From Paraphysoderma sedebokerense (Eukaryota > Blastocladiomycota > Physodermatomycetes > Physodermatales > Physodermataceae), in contig JAHLJZ010000023.1 of the NCBI GenBank assembly GCA_025602915.1, positions 186,001-250,000 on the forward strand: a DNA stretch of 64,000 bases, read 5' to 3'. Every line of letters begins with the position of its first letter. The stretch's first letter is position 1. A model generated the notes under the pieces. It did not search any database. It saw only the letters and a program-made list of their open reading frames with translations, and had not been told where the DNA came from. This document shows, piece by piece, positions 59,264-64,000 of the stretch. Made by a program: the position numbers and the translations under genes.

Positions 59264-62200
59264 TTATGCAATAACGAGTTCAAAACGACTCAACTTTGCT
59301 CCCCTCCTCACTGTAAACTCGTCAGATTTAAATCCAATTTCTATCTCTACTTTTTGTCCCACAAACTCTGTCAAATCAACTTTAACGGATTCTCTAACCT
59401 CGCCGTCACGGTCAACCAATGCTTCAAATTTAGTATTCACTTTGACTGTGAATTTATCATAGAGGGGTTCAGAATCTAGTTCCAAGTCAAAAGACAAGGT
59501 CGCTGTAGTTGCGCGAGTTAAATCAAGGAATAAAGTGATTCGTGAATCCACCAAATTTTTGTAGGACACTCCGTCACCCAATACCTGGTCATCATGAAAT
59601 GTTAGATTTTTAGACATATGTTCATATAGTATTAAAGCAACTGACCATCGAGTCTCCCTTCTTGATCCATCCATCTAAGGGGTCATTTAAAAGATTATAA
59701 ATAGCGATGCCGCTTTTAGGCGTAAAATCCCATTGAAACGATTCATTTATAGTTTCTGTTGGAACAACTCTAACATTACGTAGGGTTCTAAGAACGACTT
59801 CGCCCCCTGATACGCCCTCTATGATTACAGTAGATTGAAAGGGTTCTTTTGATATCGAGCTGCTTAAAGAGAAGTCGGATTTTACCCGGGAATTGTTGAT
59901 GGTAACTTCACCGATGAGGGTTCGAGAAGGGTATCGTTTTAAGAGGAGTTTGTTGATTGATTTTATTTCACCCGTAAACTTTACGGCTTCTCCGACACGA
60001 AATTCGTTTGTACCTAGGTGTGATTGATCGGTTTTGAAATGTATGGGATAATCCGTGGATTGATATCTACCAAACAGTAAAAGATTGAACAAAACAGCGA
60101 AGATTTAGGAATTTAATATGAAACAATTAAGAACGTTAAAATGAGAACCTTACTTCAAGTCGGCTGTAATCTTGTCAAACTGACTTTGTGTTTTACCCAC
60201 AATATCGTCTACTGTGGGTCTTGCTCTTCGGTCTGCGACAACACCTCTATCCTCGATTAATCGGCCGGCATTCTTTCCACCACGAACTACGAAAATACAA
60301 TCAATGTCAGAACTCGTCGCAGAAACGTTACTGAAAGACCAGAATGTACACACCAATTTGACGCCAACCGATTCTCATATTTTGTTTACCATCATCGGGT
60401 AAGTAAAAGTCGGACGCAAGATCAGTGATCGACGAGAAAAAGCTGTTGACGTCTACTACCTACACTCAGACAAATTTCGTCAGTTTATACGACCACACAG
60501 TACAATTTAAGAGAACTCTTTCCACGCACATTGGCACCACCAGCTCCAGTGAGTAGATCTTCACCGTAAATGCTGTAGGGAATCAGAACTCTCGTAAGTT
60601 GATATAATTTAAATCATGACAGAAATAACAACTCACGTTGCAATACCGTAGTCTTGCATTAAAGCCGAAAATATATCACAAGCTGAAAAGTGTGCGATTG
60701 GATCGTTAGAATACATGAATAGGGTGGTAACACCATTGTGGACATACCGCTATAGCAATTCGCATTTGTCAAAATGGCTACCGGTTTAAAGTAAAATTGA
60801 CCTTTCGACATCAGCAGAGCTTTCTGTTCCAGTGTGAAAGCAACATTCTCAGTGTACACTGCGTTGGGTTTTACATTCTGAAAGGCTTGATACCAGGGAT
60901 CGGCTGATGTGGAAGCTGAAGAATTGAGAAATATTTTACGGTTGAGAGGGGCGTTAACTAAATTACAATGACAATAATTAGTCTATTGCGAATTGTTCGA
61001 CATTAATGCTTAATTCACGTACGGGCTCTAGCTCGTGTCGTTTGGTAGGGTTTGCTGGAAAAGAGAAGAGGTAACGTATCTGCGATGTCAGCATACCCGC
61101 CACCATTGCCTCGAATCTAACAATTAACAAAATTGTCAATCCATCACATCAGAATAACGGAAAAGTTATCATCAGGTTGTTAACTTACATCAAGGATAAG
61201 CCCATCAGTGTCTGAAAACTCCTTCAGAATTAACGACCGGAAACTTTCATACACAAGCTCCGATTGTCCACTTTCAGGTACAAACGAAGTAAAAAGAATA
61301 TATCCAAATTTTCCGTTTCGATTTTCTATAACACTCCATTTTACTGTTCCATCCAGACCTGGTTGAACGTCGAGAACAGATGATTTTGGTGGACTTTTGT
61401 AAGCGGAATTGAATTCAGATTGTAAAGGGTTGACTGACATTGGACGCTTCATGGGGATGGGCTCTTTTCTTGCGAGGTTTGGTGAAGAGGATGACGTTAA
61501 GTCACAATCTCTGGTCCAACTTAACCATGGAAGTGTAACAGAATATTTGGTGCCATCAGAATATTTCTTGAATTCTAATTTAGCGCTGTTTTCTTCCGGA
61601 AAAACGAATATTGAACCAGCGATGAAAGTCAAGCGAGAAAGTACGGATGCAAATCCACCAAAGTTATTTGCTAAGTACGAGAACATCAAATCAGAATCTT
61701 ATGGAATTCACCATTGAAGAAAGACAATATAAGGGTACTAACCACCGCCGGCTAAAGATACTTGCTCATTAAACAGCTGCTGAAATCCCTTGTCATTATA
61801 TGAAACCAGTTCATCGCCGATCTGTATCTTCTCTGTTTCCGGTGCAAACTTTTGGTACCTGGGGTCTTCTAACCCGATCGACTTGACTACGGCCTTGCGT
61901 TCGGTTGTAGTGCTGTAAACCTCCGCAAACGTCAATGGAAGAGCTGCCCGGAAACACGCATAAGGTTCAGGAAGGATGTAACTATAGCAGAGACGTTAAT
62001 CGGAGCAAAGACATGGTGGAAGAATAGGAATTGTGAACCAACTTTGTATGAAAATCTCTCAGAGACGTAAATATTTTGGACAATCTTATATGAAACTCCT
62101 CATCCGATAGTTGCTCTGCTTTTTGGTAGACATCCTCTATCAACGGTACTGGATCGACTTCCTTGCCGAGAAAGCTGTGAAAGGAACAAGATACACATTG

Positions 62201-62441
62201 AGTAACCACAATTTTGAATTAAAACGGCAGAACAGACAAACGTTATTTTTGACTCCCTGTTTACATAAATTGAAATTAACGATTTGGCGACCTGCGCTAC
62301 TTGTTTTCTGTCACCGGGAGTATAACTAGTAAATTTGATATGTTTTCGATTCTGCTCAAGTGTGTCGAAATTCTGGAACTCTGCTCCGACAGCAATCCCG
62401 CAAAGCGCGAGAATAAACACTTGAACGATAAAACTTCTCAT
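59264..62441 (-). CDS. Secreted S41 family serine peptidase
   Basis: Tail-specific-protease-type peptidase. Twelve exons (62441-62281, 62174-62013, 61981-61743, 61670-61189, 61116-61023, 60957-60748, 60682-60637, 60572-60504, 60442-60354, 60286-60154, 60066-59646, 59584-59264) sum to 2427 nt, 808 residues. Signal peptide MRSFIVQVFILALCGIAVGA. Family landmarks: LRDFHTK, YILPEPYACF, LDIRGNGGG, the nucleophile region NANCYSACDIFSAL (Ser near residue 449), GEDLLTGAGGANV and RIGWRQIVRGGKNAGRLIEDRGV. A beta-rich C-terminal domain of about 250 residues follows. One intron (61982-62012) is just 31 nt. The A1/A2 junction uses a GTTAAT donor and is the least certain. Such secreted S41 enzymes occur in several fungal lineages. 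A TATATAAAA box lies at 62510-62502. Confidence 0.92.
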
Positions 62442-63211
62442 CAAAATATTTGGTTAGTGAAATAACATTAAATCAACCTTTTCGGGACTCTCTAGGTTCT
62501 TTTTATATATCCCTCCAGTTTTGCTCAGCAAAAATTTCGGATCATTTGATCACGGAATGACCTTTAATCGCATTCGGCGCGAAAACTCAGAAGCGTGTCT
62601 TTCGCCAGGTCCGCCAGCAGAATCTAGCAGGAACGAGAAATTTAGGCCAATAGATGACAGAAAAATGTCGCATATCCAAGTAGGATGTAAATAATACACT
62701 TAATTTGGAGTAAAATTTTGCATTCCAGCACAAATCATGCACGTCTATCCAGCTCAATGATTGCGGTGAATTCAAAATGTATATTTTAGATTATTGTAAT
62801 GAAATTAAACTTAATCACATTAATCAACATTACGTTCGAGAATTGTATCAATTTCGGGTCATAATTGAGTTCAAGTGAGCCCATGTGGCTGATGTGAGCC
62901 GACATGATTGGTTTCCAATAATTGAAGGTGATTAGAAGTATGTCATTCATTCCTTGGATCCATCACTCAGTCAACTACATCAGTGAAATACAACTAAATC
63001 AGCGTATCCTGATTTGTGTGCGCGACATCGGTTACAATTCTCCTTTCTTAAAGTGAGAAGTTAAAAATTGGTTTAAAAGTCATGGAAGTCGCCCCCAGGA
63101 GTATTAATATAGATCATTTTGACCCCTTCAAGGGAGTGAGATAGTCTATATGATGAGTTTTCAACATTTATATACATACAGCCATCCCCAAATTGAAAAA
63201 TACACTGCATT
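62442..63211. other. Intergenic region
   Basis: About 770 bases between two leftward genes, with the S41 peptidase promoter (TATATAAAA, minus strand, 62510-62502). Otherwise AT-rich; no gene seen. Confidence 0.6.
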
Positions 63212-64000
63212 CTATTCTAATACATAGAAATTTTGACCTCGCTGCACTGGAACTAGTGGATCTTCTTCCACCGGTTTTTCCGCTGACAGATTTGAAGTCC
63301 ACTCTATCGAACTTGAACTTAACTCAGAATAACGATAAGGGTGCTGATATATTCGTTCTCTTGTTAGGGGATTATACGGTCTTACAGAGAATGCCTGACA
63401 TGGGTGCGCTGGAAACACCCGGACCTCACCTATCGCAGGATCTGTGTGCCAATCCGTCCAAGTTGAACTAAGTTGAGGATATAAATTTTCATTTTGATCT
63501 AATAATTCCCTTCTGAAAGTGTCATGCGACCCTAAAGAATCATGGTCAGTCTTAGTTATATGAGGGCGACAGATTGATGGAAGCATACGTTTCTTAACGC
63601 TTTTCTGTTGCCTGAATGTACCCTTTCGGAGCTCTTGTTCAATCAGCAGAGTTCTCTCCTCCTCACTTCCCTTGAATGGATACGCAACTTCTTTCATTCT
63701 GCAAGGAATACCATCATCACACTTCCACTGGCGGCTAGGGTGACTGACTTTAGTTTTAGGTCGACCACATCGGTCACAATTAGTACCTGCCGCTGAAAGC
63801 ATTCCAGCAAACAAGGCATTCTTGAAATGCCGTCTCTGTGCTATGTTGATGTACTGATGATTATGCTTTTTGTGAGTTATTACAGCCGGCGAGTAAAATT
63901 TCTAGAAATAGCATACCGTGTTGAATGTATTAGAGTAATCTGCGCAGAGAATTTTCTCACCGACAATTCTCCTTTGCACAATGTCTTTGTACTCGTTCTC
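63212..64000 (-). CDS. Protein with a small Cys motif, C-terminal part only
   Basis: Runs off the right edge. Two exons are visible (64000-63917 and 63865-63212) joined in phase across a 51-nt intron. The last ~245 residues contain HNHQYINIAQRRHFKNALFAG, then a possible zinc-binding element C-x2-C...C-x5-C (NCDRCGRPKTK...WKCDDGIPC), and a polar C-terminus rich in Arg, Glu, Pro and Tyr. No family recognised. The partial reading leaves open a nuclear or chromatin protein. Composition and intron style match its neighbours. Confidence 0.55.

Noticed and set aside
1-64000. tRNA, rRNA, transposon, virus-like element, CRISPR array
   Set aside because: Looked by eye for B-box-like GGTTCGA motifs, terminal repeats, reverse-transcriptase or transposase motifs and regularly spaced repeats; none convincing. 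A tRNA or structured-RNA scan would be needed to exclude small RNA genes.

Overview
This 64 kb window is nuclear DNA from a fungus. The genes are protein-coding with many short spliceosomal introns (mostly 40-90 nt, some only 31-33 nt, GTATGT/GTAAGT-like donors, TACTAAT-like branch sites). Hallmark fungal families are present: a WOPR (Gti1/Pac2) regulator, a multicopper oxidase, an S41 peptidase, an SH3 membrane protein and an eIF2-alpha kinase. I cannot fix the phylum. A long, animal-like Treslin gene argues against a Saccharomyces-type yeast. I saw no rRNA, tRNA, transposon, virus-like element or CRISPR array. Reading frames were checked exon by exon, and nearly all multi-exon models below close in phase.

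Left part (1-13 kb): the 3' part of a WOPR transcription factor, 6-phosphogluconate dehydrogenase (9 exons), and cytochrome c1 on the opposite strand. An apparently lineage-specific block follows: a tiny Gly/Arg-rich secreted protein, a secreted orphan whose frame is interrupted, and two tandem paralogous multi-pass membrane proteins with identical exon structure.

Middle (13-36 kb): a 1649-residue Sld3/Treslin replication-initiation factor, a mitochondrial orphan, a kinesin-8 motor, a Cid1-type nucleotidyltransferase with a proline-rich tail, a secreted M14 carboxypeptidase, a small tail-anchored protein, and an eIF2-alpha kinase that carries an N-terminal PAS domain.

Right part (36-64 kb): an 18-exon full-length ABCB (P-glycoprotein-type) transporter, a single-pass protein with a cysteine-rich ectodomain and a cytoplasmic SH3 domain, a 1669-residue DH-PH RhoGEF with a repetitive tail, a Gln/Ser-rich protein, a 956-residue secreted orphan, a GPI-type multicopper oxidase, a 12-exon S41 peptidase, and a cysteine-motif protein cut by the window edge.

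The genes do not form one pathway. Themes are housekeeping (carbon metabolism, respiration, replication, mitosis, stress translation), surface sensing (membrane paralogs, SH3 protein, RhoGEF), and secreted enzymes or orphans concentrated at 7-13 kb, 28 kb and 53-62 kb. The most novel-looking items are the tandem membrane-protein pair beside small secreted genes, the full-length fungal Treslin, the PAS-eIF2-alpha kinase, and a 15-nt microexon inside an ABC signature.
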